DNA from: JADGHE01 sp035716025
GTDB lineage: Bacteria > Pseudomonadota > Alphaproteobacteria > Rhizobiales > Xanthobacteraceae
NCBI GenBank assembly: GCA_035716025.1
Contig: DASTKH010000004.1
Location: 1 to 64,000 of the forward strand
DNA length: 64,000 nucleotides
Direction: 5' to 3'
The position numbers were made by a program, and so were the translations under genes. Position 1 is the stretch's first letter. Every line of letters starts with the position of its first letter. The notes below the pieces were generated by a model. It searched no databases, was not told where the DNA came from, and worked only from the letters and a program-made list of their open reading frames with translations. Of this stretch, positions 8,025 through 20,400 are shown piece after piece.

Positions 8025-8915
8025 ATGATGGACCGCCGTGAAGGTGAGCTGGATCCGCCGTTCGAGGTGCTCGAGCCGGCGACGTATCGCGGCGCCATCG
8101 TCTTCAACTCGCCCCACAGCGGCCGCGTCTATCCGGCAAGCTTTCTCGGCGTAACCCGGCTCGATATCGCCACCCTGCGGCGCTCGGAAGACAGTTTCGT
8201 GGACGAGCTTTTCGCCGGCGTGGTGCGCCGCGGCCACCCGCTCGTGCGCGCGCATTTTCCCCGCTGCTATGTCGACGTGAACCGCGAGCCCTATGAGCTC
8301 GATCCCCGCATGTTCGACGGGCGATTGCCGTCATTCGCGAACACCCGGTCGATGCGGGTGGCCGGCGGGCTCGGCACGGTCGCCCGTGTCGTCGGCGATG
8401 CCCAGGAGATCTATCGCGAGCGGCTGCCGGTGGCCGAGGCCATCCGCCGGATCGAAGGCCTCTACAAGCCCTATCATCGGGCACTCCGCCGGGTGATGAC
8501 CCGGGTGCACCGCATGTTCGGGGCAGCGGTTTTGGTGGACTGCCACTCCATGCCGTCGTCCTCCGGCATGCGCGAGGAACGGCCACGCGCCGACGTGGTT
8601 CTCGGCGATCGCTACGGCACAAGCTGTGTGCCCGTCATTTCGGACACGATCGAGACGGCCCTGCGCGACCTCGGCTATTCCGTTTTCCGCAACAAGCCTT
8701 ATGCCGGAGGCTTCATTACCGAGCACTACGGCAACCCGGTGGCCTGCCTGCACGCGGTGCAGCTCGAACTCAACCGGGCGCTCTATATGGACGAGCGCCG
8801 GTATGAACGGATTCCCGGCTTTGTCCAGCTCGCGCGCGATCTCGAAGCGGTTGCGGACCGGCTCGCCGAAATCCCCCTCGAAGAACTTCGTCCTTATCGC
8901 GCCGCCGCCGAATAG
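8025..8915 (+). CDS. N-formylglutamate amidohydrolase family protein
   Basis: The 296-residue soluble enzyme matches the HutG/FGase family. It has FNSPHSGRVYP near residue 27, SEDSFVDELF, RCYVDVNREPYELDPRMFDG near 90, LVDCHSMPS near 170 and NKPYAGGFITEHYG near 230. The His, Asp and Glu residues in these strings form the expected metal site. Characterised members hydrolyse N-formyl-L-glutamate to formate and glutamate at the end of histidine breakdown, and relatives act on other N-acylated amino acids. No hut genes are nearby, so the true substrate is open. Two ATG codons stand in tandem at 8025 and 8028. The gene ends 22 bases before the terminator hairpin, which may also serve this strand. 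Confidence 0.87.
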   Translation: MMDRREGELDPPFEVLEPATYRGAIVFNSPHSGRVYPASFLGVTRLDIATLRRSEDSFVDELFAGVVRRGHPLVRAHFPRCYVDVNREPYELDPRMFDGRLPSFANTRSMRVAGGLGTVARVVGDAQEIYRERLPVAEAIRRIEGLYKPYHRALRRVMTRVHRMFGAAVLVDCHSMPSSSGMREERPRADVVLGDRYGTSCVPVISDTIETALRDLGYSVFRNKPYAGGFITEHYGNPVACLHAVQLELNRALYMDERRYERIPGFVQLARDLEAVADRLAEIPLEELRPYRAAAE

Positions 8916-8937
8916 CCGCTCTCCCGCGGGAAGCGGC

Positions 8938-8967
8938 AAAAAAAAGGGCCGCCCTTGCGAGCGGCCC
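8938..8967 (-). terminator. Intrinsic terminator, minus strand
   Basis: Perfect 7-bp stem GGGCCGC (8961-8967 read on the minus strand) and GCGGCCC (8946-8952) with an 8-base loop, followed on the minus strand by eight T (8945 down to 8938). It would end the small RNA described next, and any read-through from the MFS gene. On the plus strand the hairpin has no T tract. Confidence 0.88.
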
Positions 8968-9035
8968 AAGTCTAGGGAGGAAACGCCCAAGGAGGGCAGT
9001 GCTGCAGCGGACCGAAGTCAACGCCGCCGCACTGC
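8938..9035 (-). ncRNA. Candidate trans-encoded sRNA with two anti-Shine-Dalgarno motifs
   Basis: Read on the minus strand, this intergenic segment has the full layout of a bacterial sRNA. A -35-like TTGCTT (9062-9067) and a -10-like CATATT (9039-9044) are spaced 17 bases and place the start near 9031-9035. A 5' hairpin follows at once, with arms GCAGTGC/GCACTGC (8996-9002 with 9029-9035) and an inner GCGG/CCGC pairing. Then comes an unpaired stretch with CCCTCC (8991-8996, sharing one base with the stem) and TCCTCCC (8975-8981). A 7-bp terminator stem with eight U closes it. CCUCC motifs pair with Shine-Dalgarno sequences, as in known alphaproteobacterial anti-SD sRNA families. There is no ORF. 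Alternatively this is just the 3' UTR of the MFS gene. Confidence 0.62.
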
Positions 9036-9126
9036 AAAAATATGCCATTGCGTCGCACAAAAAGCAAGGGGTGCTGACCTATTTTTTACGATCTTTCTTC
9101 TGCAAACCTAAGCATTTGAAATTCAA

Positions 9127-10389
9127 TCACATTTTGCTGTGGACAGGGTCGGCCGCCCGCCCGTAGGGCAACAAGGCGAGGAGAAGAAAGGCGGCCTGGA
9201 GGGCAAAGACGGCCTGATAGGCGGCCAACGGATAGGCGCCATCGGCCGCTGCCGGAAACAGGTCGATCACCGCCCCGCTGATGAGCTGAGCGAGAAAGGC
9301 GCCGCCCATCGAGCCGATATTCAGCCAGGTGAGTCCCCGGCCCGTCAGGTCGGGTGGCAGCAGGGACTTGCCGTGCGCAATCAGTGTCGGCGTATAGGCG
9401 CTCGCCATTCCGAACGTGAACAGCCACACGATCAAGAGCGGCCGGGGCAGGGGGCCGGCAAGTGCGAGGAGCAGGAGCAGGCCGGCAGTTAGCCCGGCCC
9501 CGAACACCACCTGCGGCTTGTGGCGCCGGACGCGGCGCTGCACCGGCCCGTTGAGCAAGAGCCCGATCACTTGGCCGGCCGCCGCGAGAAACAGCAGGTC
9601 GCCGCGTTCGACGAGACCGTAGCCGTGGACATGCGTGAGATACGGCCCGCCCCACAAGCCGACGACGAGCGCGAAGCTCGAATAGGCCGTAAGCTGCATC
9701 AGGAAGAGTCGCGTCATGGAGGGCAGCCGCACCGCCCTCAGCGTTCCCAGGAGACCTGCGCGCCAGGACTCGCCGCGCGCGAGAGCCGAGGCGCGGTCGC
9801 CCGGAACCACGACGGCCACGAGAATCCCGCCGGCCAGCATGACGGCGGCGATCGCCCAGAAAGTCGCGCGCCAGCCGAGGGCGGCGGTCGAGAGGGCGAG
9901 CGGCGCCGTCGCGAGCAGCGTGCCCACAGTGCCGAGTCCCATCTGGATGCCCGCCAGGGTGGAAAAGCGATCGGGCGGAAAACGGCGGGCATAGAGGGTC
10001 AGCGGGGCCATCAGATAGCAGGACGAGCCGAGCCCGATCAGAATGCGCGCAAAGGTCAAGCCGGCCGAGCTTTCCGCCGCCGCAAACAGCACCGTGCCGG
10101 CGATGACGATGGCGGTGCACGCCAGCACGCACAGCTTTGTGCCGAAGCGGTCGAGAGCGACGCCGAGCGGCGCCTGGGCAGCCGCAAAGCTCAGAAAGAA
10201 GGCGCTCGAGAGCACCCCGAGTTGGCCCGCGGAGAGATCAAGCTCGGCGGCCAGATTCGGCGCGATCACTCCGATGGAATTGCGCAGCGTCTGGCTCGCC
10301 ATGTAGATCGCGACGAGGGTCGCGATCAGCATGATGCCGGTGAGGGACGTCGTGCGCAGGAAGGCGTCTTCGCGCCCGGAGGGAGGCAT
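9127..10389 (-). CDS. MFS transporter
   Basis: The 420-residue protein has about twelve hydrophobic helices, beginning at LTGIMLIATLVAIYMAS. The major facilitator signature appears as PLGVALDRFGTKL between helices 2 and 3 (about residue 70), with a repeated partner RRVRRHKPQ in the second half at about 275. The middle loop is short and charged (VVVPGDRASALARGESWR). NSIGVIAPNLAAELDLSAGQLGVLSSAFFL places it with the MFS proteins often annotated as nitrate or organic-acid/cyanate-like carriers; the substrate cannot be read from the sequence. It diverges from hisN with about 160 bases between starts. Downstream is a 160-base stretch holding the candidate sRNA and its terminator. Confidence 0.88.
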   Translation of the reverse strand: MPPSGREDAFLRTTSLTGIMLIATLVAIYMASQTLRNSIGVIAPNLAAELDLSAGQLGVLSSAFFLSFAAAQAPLGVALDRFGTKLCVLACTAIVIAGTVLFAAAESSAGLTFARILIGLGSSCYLMAPLTLYARRFPPDRFSTLAGIQMGLGTVGTLLATAPLALSTAALGWRATFWAIAAVMLAGGILVAVVVPGDRASALARGESWRAGLLGTLRAVRLPSMTRLFLMQLTAYSSFALVVGLWGGPYLTHVHGYGLVERGDLLFLAAAGQVIGLLLNGPVQRRVRRHKPQVVFGAGLTAGLLLLLALAGPLPRPLLIVWLFTFGMASAYTPTLIAHGKSLLPPDLTGRGLTWLNIGSMGGAFLAQLISGAVIDLFPAAADGAYPLAAYQAVFALQAAFLLLALLPYGRAADPVHSKM

Positions 10390-10548
10390 GTCGGTTTCAA
10401 GACCCGGCTCGGAGGCCCGGCTCTCGCATGTTGGCGCCCGGGCGGCAAGCGGCCTCGGCCGCGCGATGGTGGCTCAAGGCCGAAGACCATGCTTTATAAG
10501 AGCAGGATTTCTCTTCCGGGAGCGATTGCCGCGCCCGTGCTCAAACCG

Positions 10549-11343
10549 ATGACAGCCGTCGATTTCGCCGCCTTCGTCGATGAACTTGCCACCCGTTCGG
10601 GCGAGGCGCTGCTTCCGTTCTTCCGCACGAGTCTTGGAATCGACAACAAGAGCGTCGGCGGATTCGACCCGGTGACCGCCGCCGACCACGCCGCGGAAAC
10701 GGCGATGCGGGCCCTCATTCGCCGCACTTTTCCCGATCACGGGATCGTCGGCGAAGAGTTCGGCAGCGAGCGGGCGGACGCGGAATATGTGTGGGTGCTC
10801 GATCCGATCGACGGTACCAAGTCGTTCATATCGGGCATGCCCGCATGGGGCACGCTGATCGGGCTGATGCATCACGGCAGGCCGGTGTTCGGCCTGATGC
10901 ATCAGCCGTTCATCCGCGAACGTTTCAGCGGCGACGGGGCGGCGGCGACCTATCGCGGGCCGGCCGGAGCGCGGCAGCTGCGCACCCGGCCGTGCGAGTC
11001 GCTTGCCGAGGCGATCCTCTACACGACGAGTCCGTTGCTCATGAACGCGGCCGACCGGGCCGACTTCGCCCGCATCGAACAGATGGCCCGCCTCTCCCGC
11101 TACGGGGGCGATTGCTACGCCTATTGCATGCTGGCGGCCGGCCATATCGACCTTGTCGTCGAAACCGAACTGAATCCTTATGACATCGTGCCGCTCATCC
11201 CGATCATCGAGGGGGCGGGCGGCCTGGTTACGACATGGGAGGGCACTCCTGCCGATTCGGGCGGCCGCATCGTCGCTGCCGGCGACCCGCGCGTGCATGC
11301 CGAGGCGCTGTCTCTGCTTCGCCCCGGCGCATCCGCCGCGTGA
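10549..11343 (+). CDS. hisN: Histidinol-phosphatase, inositol monophosphatase fold
   Basis: The 264-residue metal-dependent phosphatase shows the IMPase signatures: DPVTAADHAAE near residue 45, the metal-binding GEEFGSE near 72, WVLDPIDGTKSFISGMP near 84-100, and the C-terminal ELNPYDIVPLIPIIEGAGG near 215. The FFRTSLGIDNKS N-terminus and the overall match favour the HisN subgroup, which dephosphorylates histidinol-phosphate in histidine synthesis. Inositol-1-phosphatase or 3'-phosphoadenosine phosphatase activity is the main alternative. The ATG at 10549 gives the usual length; an in-frame ATG at 10489 would add 20 residues, and neither has a strong ribosome site. Six bases separate its stop from that of the convergent hydrolase. 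Confidence 0.87.
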   Translation: MTAVDFAAFVDELATRSGEALLPFFRTSLGIDNKSVGGFDPVTAADHAAETAMRALIRRTFPDHGIVGEEFGSERADAEYVWVLDPIDGTKSFISGMPAWGTLIGLMHHGRPVFGLMHQPFIRERFSGDGAAATYRGPAGARQLRTRPCESLAEAILYTTSPLLMNAADRADFARIEQMARLSRYGGDCYAYCMLAAGHIDLVVETELNPYDIVPLIPIIEGAGGLVTTWEGTPADSGGRIVAAGDPRVHAEALSLLRPGASAA

Positions 11344-11348
11344 AGACC

Positions 11349-12293
11349 TCAAGGCGCCGCGCTGCCGGGTACAAAAGCGTCGAACGCAGCCCAGAACTGG
11401 CCGCGATAGAAGTCCTGCTCCATCATGAGTTCATGCCGTGCGCCGGCCACCACGACATGCGCGCCGGCACGCATCCGGATTGCAAACTGCTCGATCGCCG
11501 GAGTCGACACCACCGTGTCCTGTCCGGCTGCGATCATCAGAATGGGTTGGTCGAGCCGGCGGGGATAGGACGGGTCGGCAAATTCGGCCATCGCGGTATA
11601 GGCGGAATCGAGCCACGCAATCGTCGGCGAGCCGAGCGCCAAGGCGGGCTCGGCCTCGACGATCTTGCCGGTCCGTGCGTAGCGGACCGGGTCGGAGGTC
11701 AATTCGTTGCCCTCGAAGGGCAGCGAAGTGACGGAGGTGGCCCCACCGCCCGGAACATAGGAACGGCCGAGGCCGGCAAACCGCATCGCCCGGATGAGCA
11801 TCCGGACGGCGGGAGCCATCGGGCGGCCGTGCAGGGCGATCATCGGGGCGCTGAGCACGATGCGCTCGAACCAGCGGCGGCCCCGACCGGCCGCGCGCAG
11901 CACGATGGCCCCGCCCATGGAATGCGCCAGGGCATAGTAGGGGGGCGGGCAGTCGGGCAGCACCACGTCGCGCATGAAGGTTTCAAGGTCGGCGTCGAAC
12001 TCCTTGAAACTGCCGACATGTCCTTTGCGGCGCTCGGCCAGGCGGCGTTGCGACAGGCCCTGTCCGCGCCAGTCCAGCGTCGCAACCGCGAAGCCGCGCC
12101 GGCGCAATTCGGTGACGACCTCGAAATATTTTTCGATGAACTCGGCCCGCCCCTGGAACAGGCAGACGGTGCCCTTGCGGCCGGGCGGAGGTAGCCAGCG
12201 GGCGTAACGAATGGCGGTGCCGTTCGGAGCCGTGATTTCTCCAACCACCGCGCCCTCGGGGACGGGATTGGACGGGGTGGAGACGAGGTCCAT
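11349..12293 (-). CDS. Alpha/beta hydrolase, lysophospholipase-like (PldB family)
   Basis: A 314-residue alpha/beta hydrolase without a signal peptide. The oxyanion region is CLFQGRAEFIEKY near residue 45, the nucleophile elbow is ALAHSMGGA near 125 (Ser in GxSxG), and the acid is in MIAAGQDTVV near 255. The histidine is in VAGARHELMMEQD near 285. This arrangement is that of the monoglyceride-lipase/lysophospholipase L2 group, which releases fatty acids from lysophospholipids or monoacylglycerols. Start ATG 12293; an upstream in-frame TTG at 12305 is possible but less likely. It is divergent from the heat-shock gene. Confidence 0.87.
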   Translation of the reverse strand: MDLVSTPSNPVPEGAVVGEITAPNGTAIRYARWLPPPGRKGTVCLFQGRAEFIEKYFEVVTELRRRGFAVATLDWRGQGLSQRRLAERRKGHVGSFKEFDADLETFMRDVVLPDCPPPYYALAHSMGGAIVLRAAGRGRRWFERIVLSAPMIALHGRPMAPAVRMLIRAMRFAGLGRSYVPGGGATSVTSLPFEGNELTSDPVRYARTGKIVEAEPALALGSPTIAWLDSAYTAMAEFADPSYPRRLDQPILMIAAGQDTVVSTPAIEQFAIRMRAGAHVVVAGARHELMMEQDFYRGQFWAAFDAFVPGSAAP

Positions 12294-12379
12294 GAAAATC
12301 CGCAAACGGGCTGGGTATGGGATGCGGTCCGCTTATCGGAAGGGCGGGGGCCGCTCAACGGGTCGCGCCGAAAAACCCC

Positions 12380-12407
12380 CTTGAATTAGCCGATTTGCTG
12401 CCTAGAT
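12380..12407 (+). promoter_or_regulatory. RpoH-like promoter of hsp20
   Basis: CTTGAA (12380-12385), 15 bases, then CCTAGAT (12401-12407) resembles the alphaproteobacterial sigma-32 consensus CTTGnn - CCTATnT. Transcription would begin near 12414, giving a leader of about 88 nt that is exactly the ROSE-like structure. Confidence 0.5.
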
Positions 12408-12413
12408 CGCGGA

Positions 12414-12501
12414 TAGCGCAGGCCAACCGGCTGCGCGACGGGTGCCCGGCCCAAGGCGGGCGGGCTTCTCCGCATGTCGCTCAAACGAACGAGGATATGC
12501 C
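12414..12501 (+). promoter_or_regulatory. ROSE-type RNA thermometer in the hsp20 leader
   Basis: The leader folds into three successive hairpins. Hairpin 1 pairs GCGCAG (12416-12421) with CTGCGC (12431-12436). Hairpin 2 pairs GCCC-GCC with GGC-GGGC within 12444-12461. Hairpin 3 masks the ribosome site: TCGCT (12477-12481) faces AGGAT (12492-12496), giving the U-A, C-G, G-G, C-A, U-U order of the ROSE consensus UYGCU/AGGAU. It is closed above by a C-G pair and below by GCAT (12472-12475) pairing with ATGC (12497-12500), with one bulged G. ROSE elements melt at heat-shock temperature and release the Shine-Dalgarno sequence of small heat-shock genes in Rhizobiales; the match to sequence, position and gene is close. 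Confidence 0.8.
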
Positions 12502-12960
12502 ATGCGAACCTTCGATTTCGCCCCCCTGTATCGTTCCACGGTCGGCTTCGACCGATTGTTCTCGCTGCTCGACCAGATGAACGGCGATGCCGTTCCGTCG
12601 TATCCGCCCTACAACATCGAGCGGACGGGAGAGAATGCCTATCGTATCACGGTGGCGGTCGCCGGTTTCAGCGAAAACGATCTTGCGATCGAAGTGAAGG
12701 AAAACACGCTGACCATCCGCGGTGAAAAGACCAAGGAGGCGGGCGAGCCGGCCGGCGAGATCTTGTACCAGGGCATCGCGGCCCGCGCGTTCGAGCGGCG
12801 CTTCCAGCTTGCCGATTATGTGCAGGTGAGGGGCGCAAGCCTGGAAAACGGGCTTTTGCACGTGGAGCTCGAACGCGAGATTCCGGAAGCGATGAAGCCG
12901 CGCCGGATCCCGATCAATTCGGCGACGCCGAAAGTCATTGAAGCGAAGAAGGCTGCGTAA
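12502..12960 (+). CDS. Small heat-shock protein, Hsp20 family (IbpA-like)
   Basis: The 152-residue chaperone binds unfolding proteins during heat stress and keeps them soluble for DnaK/ClpB. The N-terminal arm MRTFDFAPLYRSTVGFDRLF is that of class A IbpA-like rhizobial Hsps. The alpha-crystallin domain covers about residues 35-130, with YPPYNIERTGENAYRITVAV, ENTLTIRGEK, IAARAFERRFQLADYVQV and the ASLENGLLHVEL signature. The C-terminal tail contains the PRRIPI motif (IxI-like) that docks neighbouring subunits. Start ATG 12502, with the GAGGAT ribosome site sequestered in the upstream thermometer. Monocistronic, with its own terminator. Confidence 0.95.
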   Translation: MRTFDFAPLYRSTVGFDRLFSLLDQMNGDAVPSYPPYNIERTGENAYRITVAVAGFSENDLAIEVKENTLTIRGEKTKEAGEPAGEILYQGIAARAFERRFQLADYVQVRGASLENGLLHVELEREIPEAMKPRRIPINSATPKVIEAKKAA

Positions 12961-12995
12961 GGCGGGATTGCCGCGCGATCGACGCCGCAGAGGAT

Positions 12996-13026
12996 GCGCC
13001 CCGGCTCGGCTGGGGCGCTTTGCTTT
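12996..13026 (+). terminator. Intrinsic terminator of hsp20
   Basis: GCGCCCC (12996-13002) pairs with GGGGCGC (13012-13018) around a 9-base loop and is followed by TTTGCTTT (13019-13026), 36 bases after the hsp20 stop codon. Confidence 0.8.
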
Positions 13027-13095
13027 GCTGCGCGGGGCCGCCTGCCCACGGCCGGTACGACGCCCGCGTGCAGGGCGGTTTCCCGAGCGTTGGAA

Positions 13096-13138
13096 GAGGA
13101 AGGCAAGCTCAAACTCTCGTGTTCTCGCTTGCCTCCTC
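13096..13138. repeat. Long inverted repeat between convergent genes
   Basis: GAGG-A-AGGCAAGC (13096-13108) pairs with GCTTGCCT-CCTC (13127-13138) apart from one bulged A, a 12-bp hairpin with an 18-base loop. It sits between the hsp20 terminator and the end of the exported-protein gene on the other strand, so it may help end or stabilise that minus-strand transcript, although there is no T run. The rest of 12961-13184 shows nothing else. Confidence 0.55.
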
Positions 13139-13184
13139 CCTCTCCCGTAACGTTCCGGGCCGTGCAAGCGTTCTGCCGACCCGC

Positions 13185-14027
13185 CTATTCAAGGGGCTGC
13201 ACGGGCGGCAGAGCCTCGGCGCCTCTCGCCGTCTCGCTCGCTTGCGCCGAGGGAGGCGACGTTTCCGCGTCGCCGGCCTCGGGCTCCGGTCCGCGTTCCG
13301 CTTTCGGCGCCGGGCCGCCCGGAAGGATCACGCGGGGCGAAGCGGTGCGTTGCGGCGTCTCGGCGCTCTGCTTGTCCGGCGCGGCCGTCTCGGCCTTGTC
13401 GGGCAGTGTCGGATTAACCGAACCCGTCTGCAGCGCGGCCGTATCGGGCTTTCCGGTGTCGGATGCGGCCGCCTCCTTCGGCTCGGGTCTTGTCGGCTGC
13501 GGCTGCGCGGCTGAGCCTTGGGTGTCAGCCGTCGCTTCGGCCGGTGCCGAGGGCTCCTGTGCGGCCGCAGCGGCCGGCGGTGTCATTGGCCGCGCCCGAG
13601 GCACGGGCGGTTGCGATCGCTGCGTCGGGTCCGCAGCGGCCGTGCGCGCGCCTTCACGCCGTCCGCCACGAATCGGCGCCGGCGGCCGGACCGCCGAGAC
13701 GTCTCCCTCCCACCAACGCCGTGGCGCAGCCCACGGGAACCGCGAGGCGGACTCCCGGCGCTGTGCCGCGCTGATGCGGATGATGTCGCCGAACTCCGCA
13801 TCGACGACGACGCGGCGTGTGCCGCCGTTCGGGTCGATCGCCCGCACCACATAGCGATCGCCGTACAACACCGGCTCCGAAGCCGGCCGCAGACCGGCCG
13901 CGCGCAAGACGGATTTGACATAGGACGGCGCAAGCGGTGCGCTCGGGGCCGCAGCGTACCAACCCGGTTGCGCCGCCGCACCGGAGACGAGCGCAAGCGA
14001 CGCAGCGATCGCGATCGTGATCCTCAC
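13185..14027 (-). CDS. Exported Pro/Ala-rich protein of unknown function
   Basis: The 280-residue protein starts at GTG 14027, which has GGAGAG six bases upstream; an earlier in-frame GTG at 14045 lacks this. A signal peptide is clear (VRITIAIAASLALVSGAAAQ, cut before PGWYAA). A compact domain of about 90 residues follows, with SYVKSVLRAAGLRPASEPVLYGDRYVVRAIDPNG, RRVVVDAEFGDIIRI and FPWAAPRRWW. It resembles the small periplasmic beta modules found in many rhizobial secreted proteins. The remaining 160 residues are Pro, Ala, Glu, Thr and Ser and look disordered, possibly spanning the cell wall. No function can be assigned. Confidence 0.72.
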   Translation of the reverse strand: MRITIAIAASLALVSGAAAQPGWYAAAPSAPLAPSYVKSVLRAAGLRPASEPVLYGDRYVVRAIDPNGGTRRVVVDAEFGDIIRISAAQRRESASRFPWAAPRRWWEGDVSAVRPPAPIRGGRREGARTAAADPTQRSQPPVPRARPMTPPAAAAAQEPSAPAEATADTQGSAAQPQPTRPEPKEAAASDTGKPDTAALQTGSVNPTLPDKAETAAPDKQSAETPQRTASPRVILPGGPAPKAERGPEPEAGDAETSPPSAQASETARGAEALPPVQPLE

Positions 14028-14145
14028 TGTGAACTCTCCAGCCACCCGTTAGCCTCCCCGTCGGGAGCGGCCTTGTCTCAACGGCCGCGTCTCCAGCGAG
14101 TGTCCGAAGTCTAAAGCGGGGAATGGGGCGAGGCTGGGGCAGAAC

Positions 14146-15198
14146 TCAAAGAGCGCTGCGGACGATGGCGAGGAATCGCTCGACCTCGTCCTGTGTCGTG
14201 GCGAAGGAGGTGACGAGTCGCACCGGCCGATGACCCGGCGGAATGACCGCCTGCGGCAAGGCTTCGCGCGGCCAGGCATAGTACTGCGCGCCGGCCGCTC
14301 TCAGCCGATCGTCGACATCAGGCGGCAGCACGACGAAAATCTCGTTGGCTTCGACGGGCCAGCAGGGCGGCAGTCCGGCCTGCGTCAAATCTTGCGCCAG
14401 GGTCGATGCTGCGGAATTGGCGTGCGCGGCGAGCTTCAGCCACAGACCGTCCGTCAGGAATGCCTCGAACTGCGCGGCGAGAAAGCGATGCTTCGAGAGC
14501 AGATGCCCGCCGCGCTTGCGGCGCGAGTCCATGCCGCGCGCCTGCTCAGGATCGAAGAAGATCACGGCTTCGGCGGCGAGCGCGCCCGCCTTGGTCGCTC
14601 CGAAGGAGAGCACGTCGACGCCCGCCTTCCAGGTCGCTTCCGCCGGCGAGCAGCCGAGCGTGACGAGGGCGTTGCCGAAGCGTGCGCCGTCCATGTGGAC
14701 GGCAAGGCCGTGGGCGTGCGCGAGCTCGGCAAGCGCCCGCACCTCTTCGAGGCGATAGACGGTGCCGGCTTCCGTCGCTTGGGTGAGCGACAGGACGGAC
14801 GGTAACACGGCATGCGGGGCGCCCCGGCCGCGTTTGATCGCCGCCGCCGTCACCTCGGGGGTCAGTTTGCCGCCCTCCCCGGGGAGCGCGATGAGCTTGA
14901 GGCCGCCGCCGAAGAACTCCGGCGCGCCGGCTTCGTCGGTCGCGATATGCGACTCGGCATGGCAAAGCACGGCGCCCCAGGGTGCACTGAGATGCGCGAG
15001 GGCGAGCGCATTGGCGGCGGTTCCGGTCGTCACCAGAAAGGCTGCAACCTCGCGCTCGAACAGGTTGCAGAACAGGCGTTCGACCGAGCGGGTCCACGCG
15101 TCGTTGCCATAGCCCAGTGCGAATCCCTGGCTTGCCCGGACCATCGCATCCAGGATGGCCGGGGCGATTCCGGCGGCGTTGTCGCTGGCGAAGTTCAT
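14146..15198 (-). CDS. ltaE: Low-specificity L-threonine aldolase
   Basis: The 350-residue PLP enzyme of the beta-eliminating lyase family splits L-threonine (and allo-threonine) into glycine and acetaldehyde. Seen: MNFASDNAAGIAPAILDAM at the N-terminus, GYGNDAWTRSVERLF near residue 29, VTTGTAANALALAHL near 56, HIATDEAGAPEFF, VHMDGARFGNAL with the Asp that contacts the pyridine nitrogen near 168, and DVLSFGATKAGALAAEAV with the PLP-binding Lys near 200. The start ATG at 15198 faces gltB across a 387-base divergent region containing a palindrome. Confidence 0.92.
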   Translation of the reverse strand: MNFASDNAAGIAPAILDAMVRASQGFALGYGNDAWTRSVERLFCNLFEREVAAFLVTTGTAANALALAHLSAPWGAVLCHAESHIATDEAGAPEFFGGGLKLIALPGEGGKLTPEVTAAAIKRGRGAPHAVLPSVLSLTQATEAGTVYRLEEVRALAELAHAHGLAVHMDGARFGNALVTLGCSPAEATWKAGVDVLSFGATKAGALAAEAVIFFDPEQARGMDSRRKRGGHLLSKHRFLAAQFEAFLTDGLWLKLAAHANSAASTLAQDLTQAGLPPCWPVEANEIFVVLPPDVDDRLRAAGAQYYAWPREALPQAVIPPGHRPVRLVTSFATTQDEVERFLAIVRSAL

Positions 15199-15299
15199 GC
15201 GGCAAGGGCTTTATGAAAAGAAAGCTGGCGAGCCTGCCCGATGTTGAATAACTCTACTCTTGTGCCGGACCGCGAAATTTGGCAACTTTGCGCCAGATA

Positions 15300-15316
15300 G
15301 GACAGCATTGCTGTCC
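15300..15316. promoter_or_regulatory. Perfect 17-bp palindrome, probable operator
   Basis: GGACAGCA-T-TGCTGTCC is a perfect inverted repeat with 8-bp arms in the divergent ltaE/gltB region. Its core CAGCATTGCTG recurs at 48027-48037 in the divergent indolepyruvate oxidoreductase/acyl-CoA dehydrogenase region. No T run follows, so it is not a terminator. The dyad with AT-poor centre and the amino-acid genes on both sides suggest an Lrp/AsnC- or GntR-type regulator; this is inference. The remaining 270 bases before gltB contain no evident gene or other structure and are probably promoter and leader. Confidence 0.5.
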
Positions 15317-15585
15317 CACTTTGGGAGGCCGCGGCGTGAGCCGTCGAAGCAAACGGTAGGTCGTGCGGCAAGTGCTGCTGTGCGATGCCCACGAGCGTGG
15401 GGCCGGTGGTCCGGTCCGCTGAGCGCACGCCTTGCCGAAGACGCGCGCCAGAACTGTGAACAAGCGGCGAAGTCGGAAGCCGCGCTCCTACAAGACGACG
15501 CATCCAGCCGAAGGCGTGTTGGCGTCCCGGCATGCGGGGGGCGCGAGCGGAGGTGGATCAGACCCTTGAGACAAAGGGGGAGACG

Positions 15586-20301
<4,716 letters not shown>

Positions 20302-20400
20302 AAAGGGTCGTCAACCCGTTCCGTCGTTTCGGATTGCCGCGCGGCGGCAAGTCCGGCATCCCCGGAATGACCGACAAGAGAAGAATGGCATTAGCGTTTC

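Noticed and set aside
9520..10488. Long N-terminal extension of hisN
   Set aside because: Antisense to the MFS gene and not similar to any phosphatase; the HisN family length is reached from ATG 10549.
15281..15293. Sigma-54 promoter (TGGCA..TTGC) before gltB
   Set aside because: The GG and GC elements are two bases too close for sigma-54.
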